Positions 42,475 through 52,326 of a stretch of DNA of 64,000 bases are shown piece after piece. The notes below the pieces were generated by a model. It worked only from the letters and a program-made list of their open reading frames with translations, was not told the DNA's origin and did not search any database. The position numbers and the translations under genes are program-made. Every line of letters begins with the position of its first letter. The stretch's first letter is position 1. This DNA is from Blattamonas nauphoetae (taxonomy: Eukaryota; Preaxostyla; Oxymonadida), in the NCBI GenBank assembly GCA_033064195.1, contig JARBJD010000093.1, forward strand, positions 124,001-188,000. The letters are read 5' to 3'.

Positions 42475-43431
42475 TCACATCGCCTCCTCGCACTGAGCCT
42501 TGATCCTCCCCAGCTCTCCCTCCGACACCGCAACCCTCCATCCGAGTAAATAGAGAAGCGACACCTCGGACAAGTTCAGCAGCGTGAGGGGCACGCCAAA
42601 CGACTCCGACCAGCAGATATTCCGGATCGGTCGGTCCGTACTGAACTTGTGGGTAACCAAGGCGCACGAGAGAAGGAGGATGTGGAGATTGTTCCGCAGG
42701 AGAGTGAAGGGGGGGTGGTTGATGTGTTCGGACACGACTTGCTCAAATAGGCACAGAGCATGTGTCGCCTCACTGATGCGAATCTTATAGCCACCTTGAA
42801 GAACACGGAAAGTCTCGTTGGCATAGTGGAGGAAGGCAGGGTAGGGCATGAGCGCAGTCGGAGTGGCAGCTGCGAAATATTTGTTAGAAGAGAGATGTAT
42901 GCAATGTGGGCATGATAATGGAGATATAGAACATTGATCATATAAATTCGGCGATAAATGAAGAGTATCGGCAGAGAAGACTAGATTTGTAGCGAAGAGG
43001 GAACATTGCCGACCAAATGAAGTCGTTATAACGTCACAATCCCAATAAGGGCTCGAGATTTGGGGAAGGGGTTGATGGAGTGAAATATGGCGCGGCACGC
43101 AGAGAGAAGCATGTCGTTTATGGATGAGTTGAGAAATTGAATTCGGAGGAGGATTGATCTCGGGCGGTGTGGGAAAGTGATCAGATCCATACACGTCTTG
43201 ACAGGTGTCCGGTGTGAGAATTGGGCTGTGTATGGTCATGTATCGTGACATGACGGAATGAAGAAACAAAAAATATGTATATTGGGATGATCTTGATAAA
43301 TTTAAAACGACCGACGAAATGATCCCTTTGGGTACATCACCATCAAAATAGGTTTCTCTTTCATAGACACTATAGAGAAAGACAGACTCAGAATATCTAT
43401 TCGGAACAAGCAGGAGATACGATCGTCCCAA
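42475..43431 (-). CDS. Cyclin (PHO80-like cyclin box)
   Basis: Open for 318 residues from 43431, and the ATG at 43249-43251 (MSRYMTIHSPIL) is an alternative start. The C-terminal 140 residues form a cyclin box: a first helix region (PYPAFLHYANETFRVLQ), ATHALCLFEQVVSEHI, NNLHILLLSCALVTHKF, NICWSESFGVPLTLLNLSEVSLLYLLGWRVAVSEGEL. This order matches the PHO80/cyclin-N group that activates cyclin-dependent kinases. The N-terminal half is unusual, and a short intron within 42880-42960 (…TTTCGCAG) is possible although the frame stays open. The last 58 codons (42475-42646) lie in the palindrome arm and are duplicated at 34459-34630. Confidence 0.75.
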   Translation of the reverse strand: MGRSYLLLVPNRYSESVFLYSVYERETYFDGDVPKGIISSVVLNLSRSSQYTYFLFLHSVMSRYMTIHSPILTPDTCQDVYGSDHFPTPPEINPPPNSISQLIHKRHASLCVPRHISLHQPLPQISSPYWDCDVITTSFGRQCSLFATNLVFSADTLHLSPNLYDQCSISPLSCPHCIHLSSNKYFAAATPTALMPYPAFLHYANETFRVLQGGYKIRISEATHALCLFEQVVSEHINHPPFTLLRNNLHILLLSCALVTHKFSTDRPIRNICWSESFGVPLTLLNLSEVSLLYLLGWRVAVSEGELGRIKAQCEEAM

Positions 43432-43473
43432 AAGTCATTCTTTTCACGTTTTCCTCCTTTTCACCACAGCACC

Positions 43474-45561
43474 ATGTTCTCATTCCAATGTATCCGATTT
43501 TCTCCATTCTCAATATTTCCTTTCTCGATTTTTCAACTTCAACTTTCCTTAGCTTCACCGCAACAAAAAACTGTCACACCATTTGGAAAAAAGGAAACCG
43601 TTGGCGATCCGAATGCTGGATTTGCCGAAATGAAACGGACACTCCCAAAAGATCTCATGAAAGATCCAACCTCCTTCCTGGGAAAGAAACAGGCCCTCAT
43701 CGAATATCGCTGTCCTTACATCGTCCAAGTCACAGCCATCGATGAAACTGAGACAGACATTGAAATTACGGAGGAGCATATCTCCACTGACTCCTTAAAT
43801 GAATACCTTGGGCAGGTTAATCGAATGGGATTGATGATTTCGGAAGAAGTTTGTGTTTCCATCGTTTATCCATCCCATTCCCTTATCTTTGGCTATCACT
43901 CGTCCGCTATCATCTAGAAAATCTGGGACATCGTTGGAATTGTGGCATTGTCGTTGAAAAAGCTTTTGGAGAAAGGGTTCATGCACGGCAATCTCAAACC
44001 AAGCAACGTCTTCCTAATGAAAGACTGTGTTGGAAAATTAGGTTTGCTGTGATGCTCCTCTTGCTCTATCTTGATTAGGCGACTTTTTCCTCTGGAATGA
44101 AATCAAGGATCCCATCTCCATCATGGTCGAGAAGAAATCGGAACTGTGTGTCTCCTCCTTTCTTCACATCTCCCTCAGAGGATACCTAAGCCCAGAACAG
44201 ATTAATGGCGAGGGAGAGTTTCCTTCTTTGTCTTCATCTCCCCAGAATAACCATCGCATCCGACATCTACGCTCTCGGCCTCATTATTGCCCAAGCGGTC
44301 GGAAAAGCGCCCCTTTACAAAACAACATCGCTCGACGAACTGAAGGAGAAGTACGCCTCTCCTCCCCCGTCCATCCAGATGACTATGTACAGTGAGAACC
44401 TCCAGAACACGTTGACGGGTATGATCAACAGAGTATGTCGTGTTTCTGTCATTTGATTGCCTCAGACTGCTTCTGAAAGAATCACTCTTGAAAAGATTTT
44501 GGAGATTGAGACCGTCAAGAACAGAATCAACATGTGGGAGACCAGACTCGGAAAGCTGCCTGTGAAGTACACTTACCCAAAGGAACGGCCCCCAAAATGC
44601 TTGCCATTTGTTGTTCTTCATGTTATTGTCGTGCGCTTCAGACACGGACATCCCAGGTCCGTTCACATTCAAAATCGCCAACAAAGACGATTCGTCCGAC
44701 CCACATTACGACGAGTTCACTGACAAGAATTTTAGTGTTAACGAGACGACTGTGACGAAGGAAGTGAACTCCCTTCTGACTACAACGTTCTATCTCGACA
44801 AGCCGTTCACATCGGGAATCGTGTCATGGTGTGTTCCTCATTCGTCTCTCTTTCTCATTCCCGTTTGATATTGTGTCTATCTTTCAATTAATTTGTCTGT
44901 TTTCTCTTATCTTCGTTGTTTCAGCTCGTTTTCGTTCCAACATTCCGAAGGATCGATGTATGTTGGAATCTCGAGCAATCCCATCACCCAAGCAGGCCGC
45001 ACTTGGATTGGCGAGAACCCGGAGTCTCTTCGATACATGTTCAGGTCTGTTCTCTCCTCTGCCATCACCCATTCTTCCAATCTCCTCTCCACCATCTCCT
45101 TATCTATCCTCGTCAACCACTCATTTCAGCGGGAAGGTTATTCAGAATGGAAAATGGGTGAGCGGCTGTGAGCCATTCTCAGCGCAGGACGTAGTCACTC
45201 TCGAAGCGAACATGGAAAAGCGCACGCTTCACATCTTCAAAAGTGATGTATTGCAGCCTGTCTACTTCACCAACATCCCCGAGGAAATTTTGTTCGGTGT
45301 ATGTTTCGTTCTATCTGAAGAACAGAGTTTCAGTCCAACTTTTTCGTTGCTTTCTTTCTCACTCACGATTCGCTTATTCTCGCTCTTACTCGTTCTCTAT
45401 TGATTGGATCTGTCCCATTCTCTCAGTTCTGTCTTGTCCGACCCAAAAGTTCCTGCGAAGTGTCCAGTCTGTGCACTCTCGAGTTTCCGTCTCCCGACAT
45501 CGACCGGGGAGTAGAAAACATGAAAGGCATCGAGTGGGACTATTCTCCACAAAAAGCTTAA
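43474..45561 (+). CDS. Pseudokinase-like protein with SPRY-like downstream exons
   Basis: Several exons joined by short introns. The N-terminal exon (43474-43852) has SPFSIFQLQLSLASP and IEYRCPYIVQVTAIDETETDIEIT. After an intron come LLEKGFMHGNLKPSNVFLMKD, KLGDFFLWNE, GYLSPEQINGEGE and ITIASDIYALGLIIAQAVGKAPLY, which are kinase subdomains VIB to IX. HRD is replaced by HGN and DFG by DFF, so the catalytic base and Mg-binding pattern are altered; pseudokinase is likely. TASERITLEKIL follows. From ~44640 exons encode a SPRY/B30.2-like beta domain (GPFTFKIANKDD, SFSFQHSEGSMYVGISSNP, GKVIQNGKWVSGCEPF, VVTLEANMEKRTLHIF) ending GIEWDYSPQKA at TAA 45559-45561. The join near 44590-44650 is off by one base, so these may be one gene with an error or two genes. 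Confidence 0.6.
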
Positions 45562-45767
45562 TTCTCCATTTCATCTTAGTGTCTACAGGCTTGTCCAACG
45601 AAAATAAACACAAACATCTTCGAAACACGTTTTCTTCGACATTATGTTGATCACCATAGATGGTATAATCACCTTCTCGCAATTATCGCATATTTGCTTC
45701 GACTGAGCCCCATTGGAGAAGTATAAAACAAAATATGGATGAAATAAAAAAGTGACTTGGCTTACTC

Positions 45768-46907
45768 TTATTGCTCCTCGGCCTGCTCCTCCTCCTCTTC
45801 TCCCTCCTTCTTTGGCTCTGGTTCTGGCGGGAGATCCAATTCTCCTTCCTGGATCTGGATATCAAAGTCGGTTTCGACAGTCTGAAGAGAGTGCGATGAA
45901 AGAGAGAGAAAAGCAAACGGAAGCTGTCGATTGCGAGAGGACCTGTGGAATGAATTGTCGAAGTGATATTTTTTCCACTTTCCGCATCTGTGGCTCATTT
46001 GCTTCCTCTGCCTGTTCCTCAGCTTCTTCAGCCTGTTCAGAGGGTTCTTTCTCGACCTTCAAACATTAAACAACACAAATAACACAAACGGGAACTTCGA
46101 ACGATTTGGTCTCTTCTTTGAAAGTCCCTGTGATCGAGTTTCCATTCACCATGACGTACCGTCCCTCGATGTTCGGCCTCTGCTTCTCAAACTGGCCGAC
46201 ATAGTAACTGCCGTCCTTAATCTTCCAGACCCCACGAATGATCTGTCCTGCACGCCAGACACCAATATACTAACGAAGAGTGAGGAAGGAGGGGAGCAGA
46301 CCTGGTTTCCGTCCTGTTTGAAGGTGTGGGTGCCCTTTCCGTGTTTCTTGCCGTTCTCCCACTGCCCAACATACACGTCACCGTTTGCATATGTGTATGT
46401 CCCATCTCCATGCCTCTTTCCTTCGTGGAATTGGCCTGGATTGAAAAAGTGAGAATTGCGAAGTGTGCAGCAAACCATCATAAGAAGAGCCATCTGGGTA
46501 TTTCATCAGGCCATACCCTTCCTTTTTATGATTTTCATACGTTCCAGAGTACTTTGCGACTGGCTTCTTCCAGAAGTACTTTCCTGGGCCCTGCCGGACT
46601 CCCTTCTTATATTCACCTTTGTAAATATCGCCATTCGGGAATCTGTTGACACCTTGTCCTTCGCGTTCTATTGAAGGAGAGAGTAATGACAATGAGAGAT
46701 GTATGTCAATTCGATTGAGAAATAGAATTATCTGTGATAGATGCGATGCATACCGCCCGTCACGGAATTTCTGCCACCCTCATAGACGCCGAGGATCTTC
46801 TCGGGACTCATTTCTTCCTGTTCTTCCTCTTCGCTCATCAGAACTGCTCGAGCACGAATGATGGGGTGATCGCTACAGTTTTCAGCGTCTTTGGGTTGAT
46901 CAGACAT
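45768..46907 (-). CDS. MORN-repeat protein with acidic tail, spliced
   Basis: The ATG at 46905-46907 (MSDQPKDAENCSDHP) begins exon 1. Five introns keep one frame: 46668-46753, 46436-46476, 46270-46301, 46057-46089 and 45882-45942 (86, 41, 32, 33 and 61 nt). The stop is TAA at 45768. MORN repeats follow from residue ~40: GVYEGGRNSVTG, GQGVNRFPNGDIYKGEYKKG, GPGKYFWKKPVAKYSGTYENHKK, GYGLMKYPDGSSYDGQFHEGK, HGDGTYTYANGDVYVGQWENGK, HGKGTHTF, YIGVWRAGQ and GSYYVGQFEKQRP. The C-terminus is a Glu/Pro/Gln-rich tail (EQAEEAEEQAEEAN ... PEPEPKKEGEEEEEQAEEQ). MORN proteins bind membranes or scaffold cytoskeletal structures. The six-exon model is unusually clean, because each junction is supported by the next repeat continuing. 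Confidence 0.85.
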
Positions 46908-47030
46908 TCGCCATCATCAATTGAGCGGTTTACAAACACTCGGATTGAATCGAATCTTACTCGATAATCCTCTTGCTCCACCAAGTATGTTGTTCTGTGT
47001 TGTAAATGTACACCTATTATCAAAATCAGG

Positions 47031-49101
47031 ATGGTCACGCCCCCTCATCACTTCATCGAGTGGATCACACCTGCAGAAAGATCTGAAGACACCGAAAGAA
47101 AGATTTTATTATTTCTTCAAGGAATTCCATCCTTGGAAGTCGCTCATCAACCAGAATCGATCCGCAGAATCACACAATTTGTAAAGAGCAAGCATGAGAC
47201 AAATGTACTCACTGTAGCTGAGTCTTCTCCGTTCATCCCAGCCCTTGTTGAAAGACTGACTTTGCTGGTCCCTCTGACGCAGTCCACGCTGAACAGATGC
47301 TTCTTCTTGCTCCTTCTGGACGCTGTCGGTGTGTTGTTATCTCTTATGCAACTCTTTCCCAGTCTCTCTCTGGCCCAGCATTGTTTCTCACTTCACAGAC
47401 ATGCTGATTGAGTCCATCGTCGGATCGTTTTTCATTCTGAGAAATAGCCCAAATGGAGATGCAAATGCTGAACTTGCGTTTTTCTACCATTCCCATCACA
47501 CTCTCCTCTTCCTCCACCGACTGCTGTCCACAGAACAGTTCCCAATCAGTCTTTTCAATGACCATCCTCACTTTGTGAACATTCTCAAATCGTTCATCCG
47601 CATCTCTCTCCCTAATCCAGAAATATTCCAAACAGTCATTGAAATTTGCAGATATCTTGTGCCCACACCTCCTCTGTGGCTTGCAATCGCAAAAATGATG
47701 ATCGTTGATCCTTTCGACACGACACGCGGACCAGAATCATTCAATTCGTACCTGGTTCGACATTTGAATGTATCGCTGGTCAACGTGCATACTCTTCTCA
47801 CGACATCTCTTGAATCTCGCTGTGATCCGCCGAGCCAACAACACATCCACGATCTCGCTCATCTTGCCGCACAGCTCCAATATGTCTCACATATCTTGGA
47901 ACTCACCAATCACCTCTCTCCAGCGCTGTCATATGACATCCATATTCCCAATCTGGATCCACAGACAGTGAGATTCCGTTCGATGTTCTCCACCCACGTG
48001 AACATCCTCAGAACCATCGCCCAAATCCACTTTCATTACGCAGAAGACGATGATCCATACAAACAGGTCATTTCGAACTGTCTAGAGCTCAGGCAGAACA
48101 CGTGGCATGATCTCTATCAAATTCTCGACAACTGCCCAACCGACACTCTCCATGACGCCTTTTCACGCGCTGACGCCTTTCCTGTGGTCGACCTCGTTCC
48201 CACGACCGTTACCAATCGTGACAGTCCCATACTTGATTTCTTCGCCAGTTCTGTCATCGTCGTCGTTACGAATGTCCCCGCCTTCAAGGAATACTGCATG
48301 GATGTGCAGATTGACGTCAAGCTGCGTGATTGGATGGACAAGATCCTACCTGCGGACCCCGTCATCTCAAACTTCGAATATTTGGTCGATCTCCTCCACC
48401 CAACCAATCGTGCCACCCCCATCTCGACGTCGGAATCACAAAATTCATTGTTGGAGGAGCAGGACGACAATTCTATTTCTATTTGTCGCGATCATTCGCC
48501 GCATCATCACAACCGACGAAACAGCTCACCGATTTCGGCGAGATCGACAACCAGCGATGAGGACGACAGAGACAGCCAAGAATGGGGTGGCGAGCTCCTT
48601 CTGGAAACCCCGTTTGGTACGCAATTGCTTTTCCAGTCTTTCGTCGAGTCGGAGCATTATCATCGTCATCGTCGTCGTAGCTCAGCTGGAAGGGGGACTG
48701 AGGCTGACCCATCACTTCAGGATGATTCGTCGATCAGGAACGAACCACCACGTGAGGAGTCTCTGCCAATACCTGACGATCCGTCCGTCGAAGTTGATCC
48801 ATCAAATGGGGGCATTCCCCTGAACAGAGGGATAGCCGCGGGAGAGGAACAACGAAGTCCGGAATGTTATGATTGTCACGCAATGGATGAAGTCACGGAT
48901 GCTCTGATAAAGCAGTATCCGGCCTCGTCTTACTGCTTCATCGTCGACGTCAATTGCACGCCCTCCAACTACGTTGTGCGCGATGACGATGTTGATCCCG
49001 TTGATACTGATGAGATATCGTTCCCAAAATGTGCAGGAATGGTATTTGGTGGCGTTGTTCTCTTCATTGCTGGAACAGCACTCCTTACCATTTTTCGATG
49101 A
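47031..49101 (+). CDS. Large unknown protein with C-terminal TM anchor, spliced
   Basis: Exon 1 runs from 47031 (MVTPPHHFIEWITPAERSEDTERK) to 47332, the intron is 47333-47378 (46 nt, GT..AG), and exon 2 runs to TGA 49101, about 675 residues in all. The N-terminal two thirds are alpha-helical and HEAT/ARM-like (IPALVERLTLLVPLTQSTLNRCF, VNILKSFIRISLPNPEIFQTVIEICRYLV, LDDC-type helices). A disordered Ser/Asp/Arg-rich region follows (HHHNRRNSSPISARSTTSDEDDRDS, HYHRHRRRSSAG). The last 20 residues (GMVFGGVVLFIAGTALLTIF) form a single tail-anchor helix. It is probably inserted post-translationally with the bulk in the cytosol. I recall similar oxymonad proteins but no function. Confidence 0.7.
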
Positions 49102-49243
49102 TAATGTTGCTTTTATTTTCTTTCACACACATCTATGTACGACTAAGGATAATTATTTTTTGCTCAATTTCACCCGGACTAAACGAGTGGTGTGATCATC
49201 CCTAAACTTGTTTTAAGAATCATCCAGGCGAACATTATCGATA

Positions 49244-51536
49244 ATGTCCTTCAAAACACAGTATACTCCACCAGAATCAACAGATCTGACCCCAGAACCA
49301 GAAAAACCACCCAAAGCCACCAAGAAACGTAAGGCCTCAAAAAAAGCTAAAGTTCCTCGAGACCCAGCGACAGAAGATTCATCACGTTATTCACACAAGG
49401 AATTTCTCTCTCTTTGGACCAAGTCACTCCCGATACATCCATCGCTCCAGGAATCAGTCTCAAAATTAACTGGAACACGACGTTTGATCACAACCTCAAT
49501 TCAAAAACCGGTTTCAAACAAAAAAATGACGGTATTATCGTCTATAATTCTCACTCACCATTTATCTTTGATTATCTTCACCAGGGAACAGTCCATTTGG
49601 GAAAAAACAAAAAACAACAGAACCATCCAAATGAAGTCAGCAAAGATAGTATGCCGCGCATTACCCTCATCCTCTCCCTTTTCCAGATGCTAATGCTGGT
49701 TCGGTGGCAGCCTCATCGATTCTTCCTGCCCCACCTTCTGTTTCTACAAACGACCCAAAGTCGCTTCTCACAGCGCCCCAATCCCAGCACCTCCTCCCGA
49801 TTCCCCAAGTCTTTGCCTTCTCGCCGTTTAGCTATCCAGTTGCTCCACACGCGAATTCGTTTCCAACACATCACATTCCATGGCCTGCCCCAGCGCCCAA
49901 ACAGATTCAACAAAGAACGTTGCAGGAACTCCTCTCCAACGTGATTATGCCTTCCTCGGACACTAAGGCACGTGAGGCTGTCCAAGCAAGCGAACCTTCT
50001 TCTCTTGATGCTAAAGACATGGAAGGGAAATGTTGGGAATACATTGATCTTAATTCAGTCGTGCGTGGCCCGTTCTCCGCGAAAGAAATGGCAAAATGGC
50101 ACGCTCAAGGATATATGAAGCCGACATTGTTTATCCGACTCATTCCAGAACCCAAATTCTATCAAATATCCGAAATGTTCCCGTCGCCATTAAAACCATT
50201 CGTTGATTTGCCACAGAAAGGAAATACAGCGGCCCCGACAGGTGATGGACAGACGGATGCTGGCGTAACAGGCCTAACGTTGGAACAAGCGCAGGAAGAA
50301 ACTCGAAAACTGAAAGAGAAAGAGAAATCCTCAAAGAACCCCAAAAACGAGTCCACCGAAAAGCAGAAAGTTCCCTCGATTGTTCAACCGCCAGCTGCTA
50401 CATCGTCCACCGACAAACCAGAACTCGACCACAACTTCACCACAATCTCGTCGTCGTCGCTCATCAAAGACACGATTGAACAACCCCCACTGCGGCCGCT
50501 GCCTCAGACACTCATTCCTGCCCTCCCTCCCTCTCTCCCCGCAGAGTTACCCACACACCTCCCCGTCACACTCCAGACGCAATTCCCTGCCCAACTCCCG
50601 TCGCAGCTCCCAACACAGCTGCCTCGGACACTCCCTCAGTCACTCCCTCAAACAATTCTTCCTCCGCAACTTCCCCTCCCGATGCCCAAAAGAGATCAAA
50701 CACAAACTGGCCAGATCGAACTGACGCGATTTCCTCGCAAAATTCCACTCATCAAATTTCCACCTCAAAAGCAACTTCCCACTGTGGATAGATTCCCTTC
50801 CCACGAATTCCCAGTTGATGATCCACTTCTCCCAGTGATCCTCCCAACATTCCAGGAACCGTCGCCAATCGACAATTTTCAGGCCGTCAAGTTTCCTCCT
50901 CCTCCAGACTTTGTACCCGAGCCGGTGGTGCAGCAATGGACAGAGTATTTCTTGCATCAACAGCTGATGGAACTCGCACCGGACCAACTGTCCAATCTCC
51001 ACCATGCTCAGGTCGAAGAAATGACGAAAAGAACACGCTACTTTGTTGTCGATGCGTTGATCCAGTATGCGCAGGGTGTGGAGATGCCCACCCATTATCA
51101 ACTCTTCCCACACGATGTGGGACAGCCTCTGAAGAATGATTTGTCACCCTTGCCCACCTCCCATTCACTCCCACATCCGTCTCTCGTGCAGACTGAGCCT
51201 CCCGTCCTCTCAAATTTGAGAGTGTCTGCAGAACCGTTTCGCCCCAAAGCCTCGTCCGCATCTGGCGACGAAAAACAAACAGCGGACCACGATCAATCCC
51301 CTCAAGAATATACGATTCGTTCGGGCTTGACGATTGAAGAATATCAGGAGGAAGTGGTTGCATGGACACAACGACAAATTCAAGGGATTTTGGGGCAGGA
51401 CGATGAAGAAGTCACTAAAGCGTTGTTTTCCGCCCAAACACCAGCTGAAATGGAGGATGTTGCGCTGCAGAAACTCGGAGACAACGAGTTGACTCGCAAG
51501 TTTGTGGTGGAATTGATTCGCCTCCGGACACAGTGA
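49244..51536 (+). CDS. GYF-domain protein (GIGYF-like), spliced
   Basis: The start at 49244 (MSFKTQYTPPESTDL) leads to a Lys-rich segment and RYSHKEFLSLW. Introns are proposed at about 49542-49584 (restoring DGII-GTVHLGKN) and 49650-49687 (SKDN-ANAGSVAASS). The first part changes frame once between 49425 and 49450, so an indel or a missed intron is likely there. The GYF domain is CWEYIDLNSVVRGPFSAKEMAKWHAQGYMKPTLFIRL (about 50030-50140), a proline-binding fold. A long Pro/Leu/Gln repeat (LPAQLPSQLPTQLPRTLPQSLPQ) follows. The C-terminus (GILGQDDEEVTKALFSAQTPAEMEDVALQKLGDNELTRKFVVELIRLR) resembles the terminal module of GIGYF/GYN4-type proteins. The family acts in translational repression through 4E proteins, a role inferred here by homology only. 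Confidence 0.75.
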
Positions 51537-52094
51537 TTAACAGCCCACCATTTCACCTCCTGAATGAAGATCGGATTGTCGCTCATCACTCCATCTTTTG
51601 TTGTTTAATTGTGGCCTCTGTTCAGCCAATCATCTGTTCCATTTCGTTTTGTTGATTAATATTCATCCAACCTTTCTCAGCCACGGTGCCGAGTATCTGC
51701 CTTGGTCTCGCACATTAAAAGAACTATCAGAAAGTCAGATGGCATAAAACAAGGAAGGCGAAGTGATATGAACCAATGCTAGTGATATGGACAGAATAAT
51801 ATGGCTATTAAACGAGACTCAAGTTGAAGAAATGAATCCTCTTAAACTTAGTTGAGCGATGAACAAGACCCTGGTGAAAGAAGAAGGAGTCAGTTGATAA
51901 TTGGAAAAACGAGAAAGAGATGAAAGTTGATCATAAAACTCAAAGAAGAGAAAGAAAAGAATGTCAGAGATTGATTGAACAGGAACACCATTAATCGAGT
52001 GTCCGGTGTCTGTTTCTCGTAATCATGACTCAGAGAGTCACAATCAGTATATATACGCCCATATGTCCACACCAATAATCCCGAGGTTCGCGTG
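51537..52094. other. Intergenic between the GYF gene and the membrane-protein cluster
   Basis: No supported gene. Only short frames are present. The last part leads into the leader repeat. Confidence 0.4.
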
Positions 52095-52326
52095 AACAGA
52101 GAAAACTGGCTCTACAATGGGCGAATAAAAAGTGTTGTTTTTGGCTCCAATAAGGCGCTGGCGATTGTGGCATACATTGGCTGATGTTCATCAATACTTT
52201 ATGAGATGCATAGTTACAATAAAAGCGGGAACAGATTGCTCAGTGAAGTGAGTGTGTGAACTTACATTCGATCAAACCATTGTTTCAATTCTGGGACGTT
52301 GGAATATCTGATATCTCGCTCGTGTT
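52095..52326 (+). repeat. Leader repeat upstream of membrane-protein genes, copy 1
   Basis: This segment (…GGCTCTACAATGGGCGAA…GAGATGCATAGTTACAATA…GTGAACTTACATTCGATC) recurs at 55000-55228 and 62378-62601, each time just before the start of a member of the membrane-protein family. It contains remnants of the 3' part of the MDSNTLEV frame and the gene's 5' flank. Confidence 0.75.

Larger units (their letters stand above)
38562..42646. repeat. Right arm of the 8.2-kb palindrome
   Basis: The inverted copy of 34459-38539. Next to the loop the arms pair as TCTCCTATTTA..G against its complement. Compared with the left arm, several runs differ by one or two bases near the centre (for example TTTTTTT against AAAAA at 38690/38412). 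The arm ends at 42646, inside the cyclin gene that continues to the right. Confidence 0.95.

Noticed and set aside
34459-42646. The palindrome as a Polinton-like or other virus-like element
   Set aside because: The arms hold a host tRNA, a cyclin end and an unknown gene. No polymerase, integrase, capsid or packaging motif is visible, and there is no target duplication.
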